From contig NC_092338.1 of NCBI RefSeq assembly GCF_046630445.1, forward strand, positions 336,807,001-336,871,000: DNA of 64,000 bases. Reading direction: 5' to 3'. Below, piece by piece: positions 1 to 9,197 of the stretch. A program made the translations under genes and the position numbers. The first letter of the stretch is position 1. Each line of letters opens with the position of its first letter. The notes under the pieces were generated by a model that saw nothing but the letters and a program-made list of their open reading frames with translations, was not told the DNA's origin and ran no database searches. This DNA comes from Rutidosis leptorrhynchoides. Taxonomy: Eukaryota > Streptophyta > Magnoliopsida > Asterales > Asteraceae.

Positions 1-2400
1 TTGTTGAGGTAACTCAAGTCGGTAAGCTACTTGTTCGACACGATCAATAATCTTGAATGGTCCAAATATACCTTGGATTTAATTTCCCTCGTTTACCAAA
101 TCGAACAACGCCTTTCCAAGGTGCAACTTTAAGCATGACCATCTCTCCAATTTCAAATTCTATATCTTTTCTTTTAATGTCAGCGTAGCTCTTTTGTCGA
201 CTTTGGGCGGTTTTCAACCGTTGTTGAATTTGGATGATCTTCTCGGTAGTTTCTTGTATAATCTCCGGACCCGTAATCTGTCTATCCCCCACTTCACTCC
301 AACAAATCGGAGACCTGCACTTTCTACCATAAAGTGCTTCAAACGGCGCCATTTCAATGCTTGAATGGTAGCTGTTGTTGTAGGAAAATTCTGCTAACGG
401 TAGATGTCGATCCCAACTGTTTCCGAAATCAATAACACATGCTCGTAGCATGTCTTCAAGCGTTTGTATCGTCCTTTCGCTCTGCCCATCGGTTTTTAGA
501 TGATAGGTAGTACTCATGTCTAGACGAGTTCCTAATGCTTGCTGTAATGTCTGCCAGAATCTTGAAATAAATCTGCCATCCCTATCAGAGATAATAGAGA
601 TTGGTATTCCATGTCTGGAGACGACTTCCTTCAAATACAGTCGTGCTAACTTCTCCATCTTGTCATCTTCTCTTATTGGCAGGAAGTATGCTGATTTGGT
701 GAGACGATCAACTATTACCCAAATAGTATCAAAACCACTTGCAGTCCTTGGCAATTTAGTGATGAAATCCATGGTAATGTTTTCCCATTTCCATTCCGGG
801 ATTTCGGGTTGTTGAAGTAGACCTGATGGTTTCTGATGCTCAGCTTTAACCTTAGAACACGTCAAACATTCTCCTACGTATTTAGCAACATCGGCTTTCA
901 TACCCGACCACCAAAAATGTTTCTTGAGATCTTTGTACATCTTCCCCGTTCCAGGATGTATTGAGTATCTGGTTTTATGAGCTTCTCTAAGTACCATTTC
1001 TCTCATATCTCCAAATTTTGGTACCCAAATCCTTTCAGCCCTATACCGAGTTCCGTCTTCTCGAATATTAAGATGCTTCTCCGATCCTTTGGGTATTTCA
1101 TCCTTTAAATTTCCCTCTTTTAAAACTCCTTGTTGCGCCTCCTTTATTTGAGTAGTAAGGTTATTATGAATCATTATATTCATAGATTTTACTCGAATGA
1201 GTTCTCTGTCCTTCCTGCTCAAGGCATCGGCTACCACATTTGCCTTCCCCGGGTGGTAATGAATCTCAAAGTCGTAATCATTCAATAATTCAATCCACCT
1301 ACGCTGCCTCATATTCAGTTGTTTCTTATTAAATATGTGTTGAAGACTTTTGTGGTCGGTATATATAATACTTTTGACCCCATATAAGTAGTGCCTCCAA
1401 GTCTTTAATGCAAAAACAACCGCTCCTAATTCCAAATCATGCGTCGTATAATTTTGTTCGTGAATCTTCAATTGTCTAGACGCATAAGCAATCACCTTCG
1501 TTCGTTGCATTAATACACAACCGAGACCTTGCTTTGATGCGTCACAATAAATCACAAAATCATCATTCCCTTTAGGCATTGACAATATAGGTGCCGTAGT
1601 TAGCTTTTTCTTCAATAACTGAAACGCTTTCTCTTGTTCATCATTCCATTCAAATTTCTTTCCTTTATGCGTTAATGCAGTCAAGGGTTTTGCTATTCTG
1701 GAAAAGTCTTGGATGAACCTTCTGTAGTAACCAGCTAGTCCTAAAAACTGGCGTATGTGTTTCGGAGTTTTCGGGGTTTCCCACTTTTCAACAGTTTCTA
1801 TCTTTGCCGGATCCACCTTAATACCTTCTTTGTTCACTATGTGACCGAGGAATTGAACTTCTTCCAACCAAAATGCACACTTTGAAAACTTAGCGTACAA
1901 TTCTTCCTTCCTCAATACTTCTAACACCTTTCTCAAATGTTCACCGTGTTCTTGGTCATTCTTTGAGTAAATAAGTATGTCATCAATGAAAACAATGACA
2001 AACTTGTCAAGGTATGGTCCACACACTCGGTTCATAAGGTCCATGAACACAGCTGGTGCATTAGTTAAACCAAACGGCATGACCATAAACTCATAATGAC
2101 CGTAACGTGTTCTGAAAGCAGTCTTTGGAATATCATCTTCTTTCACCCGCATTTGATGATACCCGGAACGTAAGTCAATCTTTGAATAAACAGACGAGCC
2201 TTGTAGTTGATCAAATAAGTCGTCGATTCTCGGTAGTGCGTAGCGGTTCTTGATGGTAAGTTTGTTCAACTCTCGGTAGTCGATACACAACCTGAATGTA
2301 CCATCTTTCTTCTTGACAAACAAAACAGGAGCTCCCCACGGTGATGTGCTTGGTTGAATGAAACCACGCTCTAAAAGTTCTTGTAATTAGCTTTGCAGTT
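1..2400 (-). CDS. Pol region of element A: reverse transcriptase, RNase H, integrase
   Basis: This is the replication and integration part of element A. Going downstream on the minus strand, I see an RT with the YxDD-type active site ([14 protein letters not shown]), an RNase H stretch ([10 protein letters not shown]), an HHCC zinc motif ([11 protein letters not shown] followed by CLTCSK), and an integrase DDE core beginning [15 protein letters not shown]. The basic [10 protein letters not shown] segment precedes a C-terminal tail cut off by the window edge. The same region in B and in the fragment at 7588-8237 continues into a chromodomain-like tail. The domain order and motifs are typical of plant chromoviruses. 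This is a fossil copy and no activity is claimed. Confidence 0.93.
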
Positions 2401-2575
2401 CTTTTATCTCACTGGGTGCGAGTCTGTAAGGAGCACGAGCTATTGGTGCAGCTCCTGGTACAAGATCTATTTGAAATTCAACGGATTGATGTGGGGGTAA
2501 TCCTGGTAATTCTTTCGGAAATACATCGGGAAATTCTTTTGCAATGGGAACATCATTGATGCTCTTTTCTTCAGT

Positions 2576-4303
2576 TTATACTTTCTCGACGTGTGCTAGA
2601 ACAACATAGAAACCTTTTCTTATTAGTTTTTGTGCCTTCAAATTACTAATAAGATGTAGCTTCGTGTTGCCCTTTTCTCCGTACCCCATTAAGGGTTTTC
2701 CTTTTTCTCGTATAATGCGAATTGCATTTTTGTAACAAACAATCTCTGCTTTCACTTCTTTCAACCAGTCCATACCGATTATCACATCAAAACTCCCTAA
2801 CTCTACTGGTATCAAATCAATCTTAAATGTTTCGCTAACCAGTTTAATTTCTCGATTCCGACATATATTATCTGCTGAAATTAATTTACCATTTGCTAAT
2901 TCGAGTAAAAATTTACTATCCAAAGGCGTCAATGGACAACTTAATTTAGCACAAAAATCTCTACTCATATAGCTTCTATCCGCACCCGAATCAAATAAAA
3001 CGTAAGCAGATTTATTGTCAATAAGAAACGTACCCGTAACAAGCTCCGGGTCTTCCTGTGCCTCTGCCGCATTAATATTAAAAACTCTTCCGCGGCCTTG
3101 TCCATTCGTGTTCTCCTGGTTCGGGCAATTTCTAATAATGTGGCCCGGTTTTCCACATTTATAACAAACTACATTGGCATAACTTGCTCCGACACTACTT
3201 GCTCCACCATTACTCGTTCCGACATCATTTGTTCCTTTCGTTCTATTAACCCCTGGTCCGTAGACCTCACACTTTGCCGCGCTATGACCATTTCTTTTAC
3301 ACTTGTTACAAAATTTGGTGCAGAACCCCGAGTGATACTTTTCACACCTTTGGCATAGCTGCTTCTGATTGTTGTTGTTGTTGCGGTTATTATTGTTGTT
3401 GGGATGATTGTTGTAGTTGCTGTTGTTGTTGTTGGGCCGTTTGTTGTAGTTGCGATTGATGTTGCGATTGTTGGGATAATTGTTGCGATTATTGTTGTAA
3501 TTGCTGTTGTTGTTGTATTGGTGATTCTTATCACCGTTTTCCTCCCACTTTCTTTTGACTTGCTTCACATTGGCCTCTTCAGCAGTCTGTTCTTTAATTC
3601 TTTCTTCAATCTGGTTCACTAGTTTGTGAGCCATTCTACATGCCTGTTGTATGGAGGCGGGCTCGTGTGAACTTATATCTTCGTGAATTCTTTCCGGTAA
3701 TCCTTTCACAAACGCGTTGATCTTCTCTTCCTCATCTTCGAATGCTCTAGGACATAATAGGCACAATTCTGTGAATCGTCTTTCGTACGTGGTAATATCA
3801 AATCCTTGGGTTCGTAACCCTCTAAGTTTTGTCTTGAGCTTATTGACTTCGGTTCTGGGACGGTACTTCTCGTTCATCAAGTGCTTGAATGCTGACCACG
3901 GTAGTGCGTACGCATCGTCTTGTCCCACTTGCTCTAGATAGGTATTCCACCATGTTAACGCAGAACCTGTGAAGGTATGCGTAGCGTACTTCACTTTGTC
4001 CTCTTCAGTACACTTACTTATGGCAAACACCGATTCGACTTTCTCGGTCCACCGTTTCAATCCGATCGGTCCTTCGGTTCCATCAAATTCCAAAGGTTTG
4101 CAGGCAGTGAATTCTTTGTAGGTGCATCCTACACGATTTCCTGTACTGCTAGATCCAAGGTTATTGTTGTTATGTAGCGCAGCCTGTACTGCGGCTATGT
4201 TTGAAGCTAGAAAAGTACGGAATTCCTCTTCATTCATATTCACGGTGTGTCGAGTAGTCGGTGCCATTTCCTTCAAAATAATCAAATGGAACAAGTTAAT
4301 CAT
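2576..4303 (-). CDS. Gag-protease region of element A
   Basis: This open frame of 575 codons begins [10 protein letters not shown] after a short leader. Residues roughly 60-240 match the plant retrotransposon gag domain (for example ALTWWNTYL and the [11 protein letters not shown] segment). An Asn-rich low-complexity stretch encoded by GTT/AAC repeats follows, then CCHC-type zinc knuckles (CNKCKRNGHSAAKC and [14 protein letters not shown]), and then an aspartic protease with the active-site signature [10 protein letters not shown]. Gag packages the element RNA into particles and the protease would process the polyprotein. The length of the Asn tract differs between A and B. Confidence 0.92.
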   Translation of the reverse strand: MINLFHLIILKEMAPTTRHTVNMNEEEFRTFLASNIAAVQAALHNNNNLGSSSTGNRVGCTYKEFTACKPLEFDGTEGPIGLKRWTEKVESVFAISKCTEEDKVKYATHTFTGSALTWWNTYLEQVGQDDAYALPWSAFKHLMNEKYRPRTEVNKLKTKLRGLRTQGFDITTYERRFTELCLLCPRAFEDEEEKINAFVKGLPERIHEDISSHEPASIQQACRMAHKLVNQIEERIKEQTAEEANVKQVKRKWEENGDKNHQYNNNSNYNNNRNNYPNNRNINRNYNKRPNNNNSNYNNHPNNNNNRNNNNNQKQLCQRCEKYHSGFCTKFCNKCKRNGHSAAKCEVYGPGVNRTKGTNDVGTSNGGASSVGASYANVVCYKCGKPGHIIRNCPNQENTNGQGRGRVFNINAAEAQEDPELVTGTFLIDNKSAYVLFDSGADRSYMSRDFCAKLSCPLTPLDSKFLLELANGKLISADNICRNREIKLVSETFKIDLIPVELGSFDVIIGMDWLKEVKAEIVCYKNAIRIIREKGKPLMGYGEKGNTKLHLISNLKAQKLIRKGFYVVLAHVEKV

Positions 4304-4404
4304 ACAGAATATTAAGAGTAGTTAATAGTATTTCGTAGCATAATATGAACTCATTTATAAAAGCTTTTTCTTCATATAGCGTTTTATAAGTTTAAATTCG
4401 GGTA

Positions 4405-4419
4405 GTACCTACCCGTTAA
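4405..4419 (-). other. Internal copy of the polypurine-tract motif in element A
   Basis: The plus-strand 15-mer GTACCTACCCGTTAA is identical to the motif that abuts the LTRs at 7588, 29292 and 61539. Here it lies in the leader between the F-box ORF and gag, far from any LTR. On the minus strand it is followed by ACCCGAA, which resembles the start of the LTR. It reads as a relic of an LTR-proximal junction. Confidence 0.7.
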
Positions 4420-4619
4420 GTTCATACTTAGTAGCTAATATACAATTCAACTACTACAATTCTATATGAAAAACTGATTATAATAATATTTCGCGTTCAA
4501 ACTTTTACACAATATTTTACAAACTTACAATACCGCTTATTTTACAGATAGCATGAAATATAGCACACAATAAATTTGATACAAGATGGTTTTGAAGATA
4601 ATTCTAGCTAGTACACAAG

Positions 4620-5291
4620 TCATTCAGCAAAGGCAATAAAGACACGTAATTCATACGTCCAGAAACAAGTCATGCATTCTGGTTTTACTAGGATTACTTC
4701 CCATCCTTGGTCTTGTAGAACATAACCGTTATAGCCGTTGATAAGACAGCGTGTTGTAACGTCGTCAAAGGGACGAGGGTTACGTAATGTCCAACAGTCC
4801 CGTAACAATCTAAAAACCTCATTTCTTACCCCAATTACCGACTCCGTCACTTGTGGGAACGTTTTGTTTAATAGTTGTAGCCCGATGTTCTTGTTCTCAC
4901 GTTGGTGAGAAGCGAACATTACTAATCCGTAAGCATAACATGCTTCTTTATGTTGCATGTTCGCCGCTTTTTCTAAATCACGAAGTCCAATATTCGGATA
5001 TATTGAGTCAAAATAATTTCTTAACCCATTGCGTAAAATAGCATTTGGGTTCCCCGCAATATATGCGTCAAAGTAAACACATCGTAACTTATGGATTTCC
5101 CAATGTGATATCCCCCATCTTTCGAATGAAAGCCTTTTATAAACCAAGGCATTCTTAGAACGTTCTTCGAATGTCTTACAAACTGATCTCGCCTTAAATA
5201 GTTGTGCTGAAGAATTCTGACCGACTCTAGACAAGATTTCATCAATCATGTCTCCGGGTAGGTCTCTTAAAATATTGGGTTGTCTATCCAT
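4620..5291 (-). CDS. F-box protein ORF carried by element A (At2g35280-like)
   Basis: This is an open frame of 223 codons. Residues about 6-50 (ILRDLPGDMIDEILSRVGQN followed by a KARSVCKTF segment) match an F-box, the SKP1-binding domain of SCF ubiquitin ligases. The next part (NPNAILRNGLRNYFDS, then KEACYAYGLVMF) resembles the Sel1-like repeats of the plant At2g35280-like F-box family. It has no retroviral similarity. It lies in the same orientation as gag-pol, between the primer-binding site and gag, and a near-identical frame occupies the same place in element B. It was therefore captured before these copies spread. Six amino-acid differences separate the two over 196 residues. Whether it is translated or binds SKP1 cannot be read from the sequence. 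Confidence 0.8.
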   Translation of the reverse strand: MDRQPNILRDLPGDMIDEILSRVGQNSSAQLFKARSVCKTFEERSKNALVYKRLSFERWGISHWEIHKLRCVYFDAYIAGNPNAILRNGLRNYFDSIYPNIGLRDLEKAANMQHKEACYAYGLVMFASHQRENKNIGLQLLNKTFPQVTESVIGVRNEVFRLLRDCWTLRNPRPFDDVTTRCLINGYNGYVLQDQGWEVILVKPECMTCFWTYELRVFIAFAE

Positions 5292-5469
5292 TTTGTGTTT
5301 TTATACTGTAAAATAGACAAGAGTTAGATTCATAAAAGAAAAATACTTATTAATACAAGCAATTTTTACATATATCATAAAGCATAAGCACACTATATTA
5401 CATATATTACACCACACGAATACAACTATCTTATTTCGACTCGCTTGTTTCTTCTTCTTCGGTTTTGGT

Positions 5470-6045
5470 TCATTTTGCCAAGTTTCTAGGGATATATGAT
5501 GTTCCCCTAATACGAGCTGTCATTTTCCACATTGGTTTAGAAAAACCTGGTGGTTTAGAGGTTCCCGGGTCATTGTTACAACTTAAGGACTTCGGGGGTT
5601 GACGATACATATAAAGTTCATCGGGGTTGGAATTAGATTTCTCTATTTTTATGCCCTTTCCCTTATTATTTTCTTTTGCCTTTTTAAATTCAGCTGGGGT
5701 AATTTCTATAACATCATCGGAATTCTCGTCGGAATCCGATTCATCGGAGAATTGGTAATCCTCCCAATATTTTGCTTCCTTGGTGGAAACACCATTGACC
5801 ATAATTAACCTTGGTCGGTTGGTTGAGGATTTTCTTTTACTTAACCGTTTTATTATTTCCCCCACCGGTTCTATTTCTTCATCCGGTTCCGATTCTTCTT
5901 CCGGTTTCGATTCTTCTTCCGGTTCCGACTCTTCTTCCGGTTCCTTTTCGGGAACTTGTGAATCAGTCCACGAATCATTCCAATTTACATTTGACTCTTC
6001 ATTATTATTAGGTGAGTCAATGGGACTTGTTCTAGAGGTAGACAT
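5470..6045 (-). CDS. Acidic Glu/Ser/Pro-rich ORF carried by element A, function unknown
   Basis: This frame of 191 codons starts MSTSRTSPIDSPNNNEESN just inside the primer-binding site. Residues about 30-60 are a Glu-rich repeat built from units like EEESEP. A short basic segment follows (IIKRLSKRKSSTNRPR), then a second acidic stretch (FSDESDSDENSDD) and a Lys-rich part. I recognise no domain, signal peptide or membrane segment. It is present at the same position in element B and lies upstream of the F-box ORF on the same strand, so both belong to the captured or extra module. It could be part of the same captured transcript, or a diverged accessory ORF of the kind known upstream of gag in Ogre elements. 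The alternatives cannot be separated here. Confidence 0.65.
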   Translation of the reverse strand: MSTSRTSPIDSPNNNEESNVNWNDSWTDSQVPEKEPEEESEPEEESKPEEESEPDEEIEPVGEIIKRLSKRKSSTNRPRLIMVNGVSTKEAKYWEDYQFSDESDSDENSDDVIEITPAEFKKAKENNKGKGIKIEKSNSNPDELYMYRQPPKSLSCNNDPGTSKPPGFSKPMWKMTARIRGTSYIPRNLAK

Positions 6046-6240
6046 CTATCACATAATATCAAACGCGTTAAGAGATTAATATATCACATAATATTCACAT
6101 GTTAAAAATATATAGTTTCCAACAAAATTTGTTAAGCAATCATTTTTCAAGTAAACACGGTCGAAGTCCAGACTCACTAATGCATCCTAACAAACTCGAT
6201 AAGACACACTAATGCAAAATTCTGGTTCTCTAAGTCCAAC

Positions 6241-6252
6241 GCTCGGATACCA
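6241..6252 (-). other. Primer-binding site of element A
   Basis: On the minus strand TGGTATCCGAGC starts 2 bases inside the LTR end. It resembles the initiator-methionine tRNA complement TGGTATCAGAGC with one difference, and the same site occurs in element B. Confidence 0.75.
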
Positions 6253-6254
6253 AC

Positions 6255-7335
6255 TGAAATGTCCCGTTCTTATTGATTAAAAACGTTCCATATTAATTGA
6301 TTTCGTTGCGAGGTTTTGACCTCTATATGAGACGTTTTTCAAAGACTGCATTCATTTTAAAACAAACCATAACCTTTATTTCATCAATAAAGGTTTAAAA
6401 AGCTTTACGTAGATTATCAAATAATGATAATCTAAAATATCCTGTTTACACACGACCATTACATAATGGTTTACAATACAAATATGTTACAACAAAATAA
6501 GTTTCTTGAATGCAGTTTTTACACAATATCATACAAGCATGGACTCCAAATCTCGTCCTTATTTAAGTATGCGACAGCGAAAGCTCTTAATAATCACCTG
6601 AGAATAAACATTCTTAAAACGTCAACAAAAATGTTGGTGAGTTATAGGTTTAACCTATATATATCAAATCATAATAATAGACCACAAGATTTCATATTTC
6701 AATACACATCCCATACATAGAGATAAAAATTATTCATATGGTGAACACCTGGTAACCGACATTAACAAGATGCATATATATAAGAATATCCCCATCATTC
6801 CGGGACACCCTTCGGATATGATATAAATTTCGAAGTACTAAAGCATCCGGTACTTTGGATGGGGTTTGTTAGGCCCAATAGATCTATCTTTAGGATTCGT
6901 GTCAATTAGGGTGTCTGTTCCCTAATTCTTAGATTACCAGACTTAATAAAAAGGGGCATATTCGATTTCGATAATTCAACCATAGAATGTAGTTTCACGT
7001 ACTTGTGTCTATTTTGTAAATCATTTATAAAACCTGCATGTATTCTCATCCCAAAAATATTAGATTTTAAAAGTGGGACTATAACTCACTTTCACAGATT
7101 AATGTTGTTAACCCAATGTTTATAATATCAAATAAGATTTTAAATTATTATATTATCATGATATTATCATGTATGAATATCTCTTAATATGATATATATA
7201 CATTAAATGTCTTTACAACGATAATCGTTACATATATGTCTCGTTTAAAAATCATTAAGTTAGTAGTCTTGTTTTTACATATGTAGTTCATTGTTAATAT
7301 ACTTAATGATATGTTTACTTATCATAGTATCATGT

Positions 7336-7384
<49 letters not shown>

Positions 7385-7587
7385 ATATATATGTCATCAT
7401 ATAGTTTTTACAAGTTTTAACGTTCGTGAATCACCGGTCAACTTGGGTTGTCAATTGTCTATATGAAACATATTTCAATTAATCAAGTCTTAACAAGTTT
7501 GATTGCTTAACATGTTGGAAACATTTAATCATGTAAATATCAATCTCAATTAATATATATAAACATGGAAAAGTTCGGGTTACTACA
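6255..7587 (-). repeat. LTR shared by elements A and A2 (short form, 1,333 bp)
   Basis: The plus strand begins TGAAATGTCCCG and ends GGGTTACTACA, so the element-sense LTR is TGTAGTAACC...GGACATTTCA with TG/CA ends. It is flanked on one side by the primer-binding site of A and on the other by the polypurine motif of A2. It therefore acts as the 5' LTR of A and the 3' LTR of A2. Its outer parts match the 3.25-kb LTRs of element B, but it is a shorter form. An AT dinucleotide tract lies at about 7341-7381. Confidence 0.9.
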
Positions 7588-8237
7588 GTACCTACCCGTT
7601 AAATAAATTTCGTCCCGAAATTTTAAGCTGTTGAAGGTGTTGACGAATCTTCTGGAAATAGATGCGGGTATTTCTTCTTCATCTGATCTTCACGCTCCCA
7701 GGTGAACTCGGGTCCTCTATGAGCATTCCATCGAACCTTAACAATTGGTATCTTGTTTTGCTTAAGTCTTTTAACCTCACGATCCATTATTTCGACGGGT
7801 TCTTCGATGAATTGAAGTTTTTCGTTGATTTGGATTTCATCTAACGGAATAGTGAGATCTTCTTTAGCAAAACATTTCTTCAAATTCGAGACGTGGAAAG
7901 TGTTATGTACAGCCGCGAGTTGTTGAGGTAACTCAAGTCGGTAAGCTACTGGTTCGACACGATCAATAATCTTGAATGGTCCAATATACCTTGGATTTAA
8001 TTTCCCTCGTTTACCAAATAGAACAACGCCTTTCCAAGGTGCAACTTTAAGCATGACCATCTCTCCAATTTCAAATTCTATATCTTTTCTTTTAATGTCA
8101 GCGTAGCTCTTTTGTCGACTTTGGGCGGTTTTCAACCGTTGTTGAATTTGGATGATCTTCTCGGTAGTTTCTTGTATAATCTCCGGACCCGTAATCTGTC
8201 TATCCCCCACTTCACTCCAACAAATCGGAGACCTGCA
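7588..8237 (-). mobile_element. Fragment A2: 3' end of a second A-family element
   Basis: A polypurine motif lies at 7588-7602. A minus-strand frame (7623-8210) encodes the end of integrase and a chromodomain-like tail ([20 protein letters not shown], then [19 protein letters not shown]). The sequence matches A and B closely. At 8237 it stops abruptly against the plus-strand element C. It is a truncated fossil that shares the LTR at 6255-7587 with A. Confidence 0.88.
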
Positions 8238-8239
8238 CC

Positions 8240-9197
8240 GGAGAACCGGAGAAGGCTAAGTCTGAAGCGGGTAGTAGTGAGAAGCGCAAATGGGATAACA
8301 ACAGGAGAAGGACCTATGATCAAAACCCGGCAAAACGACATGAGGGTTTCAAAGGAAACAACAACGGTGGGAACTCCAACCCCAACTACAAGGGAACCTT
8401 ACCACAATGCAAGCAGTGCTACAAGCATCATACTGGGTATTGTAACGTTGTTTCCAACGGACTGGGCATATCGGTAAGGACTGCAAGGTCACCACTTTGA
8501 ATGGAAAGTCGAACACCAATGGACCTAAAAAGTGCTACGAATGCGGACAAACGGGCCATTTCAGAAATGCGTGCCCCAACAAAAGAAAAGGCGGCGGACC
8601 ACCCCGTGGTAGAGCTTTTAACATTAATGCAAGGGATGCACGCGAGAATCCCGACTTAGTGACAGGTATATTCACTATCAACAATCTATTAGCTTTTATC
8701 TTATTTGATACTGGTGCCGATAGAAGTTATGTATGTAGATACTTTTGCGATAAGATTAATTGGTCGTTAGTACCTTTAAAAGAAAGTATGCTTGTCGAGG
8801 TCGCCAATGGAAAACTTGAGAAAGTTGACCATATTAGTCGAGGAGCTATTATCAACATAGCTGGTGTAGACTTCGAGATTGACTTAATACCTATCAAATT
8901 GGGAAGTTTTGACGTGATCGTTGGTATGGATTGGTTGACCAAGATAAGGGCCGACATTATCTGTGGAGATAAAGCTCTTCGTATACCGCAAGGAGATGGT
9001 GAGCCACTGGTTATTTACGGAGAGAGATGTACCTCGAAGCTGAACCTCATTAGTTGCGTGAAAGCGCAAAAGATCATGAAGAAGGGACGTCTTGCTGTCC
9101 TAGCACATGTGAAAACGGTAGAAACCGAGGTGAAGAGTGTGAACGACGTTCGAATTGTGAACGAATTTTCCGATGTCTTCCCTGAAGAATTGTCTGG
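8240..9197 (+). pseudogene. Gag tail and aspartic protease of element C
   Basis: The frame contains the CCHC knuckle CYECGQTGHFRNAC and, about 70 residues on, the retroviral-type protease active site LFDTGADRSY. A conserved FDVIVGMDWL segment and the linker that normally leads into RT (NEFSDVFPEEL) follow. It is the remnant of a polyprotein region, separated from its RT by the solo LTR that follows. Confidence 0.85.

Larger units (their letters stand above)
1..7587 (-). mobile_element. Ty3/gypsy chromovirus (Tekay-type) element A, cut by window start
   Basis: Read on the minus strand, the order is LTR (7587-6255), primer-binding site, acidic ORF, F-box ORF, internal polypurine-like motif, gag-protease, then RT, RNase H and integrase running off the window at base 1. 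The order PR-RT-RH-INT is that of Ty3/gypsy. The related fragment at 7588-8237 shows that the family's integrase ends in a chromodomain-like tail, as in Tekay chromoviruses. The 3' LTR lies outside the window. The element is a close relative of element B (26040-39127), differing at a few per cent of sites by eye. It is broken, with about two to three interruptions of its coding capacity. It is unusual in carrying two non-retroviral ORFs upstream of gag. Confidence 0.93.

Noticed and set aside
3274-3622. Plus-strand ORFs full of Val, Cys and Ile opposite gag
   Set aside because: They are the antisense reading of the Asn-rich microsatellite in gag, and the minus-strand frame has the conserved domains.
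4620-5291. Possibility that the extra ORF of elements A/B is an envelope-like gene
   Set aside because: It has no signal peptide or membrane segment, lies upstream of gag, and shows a clear F-box.
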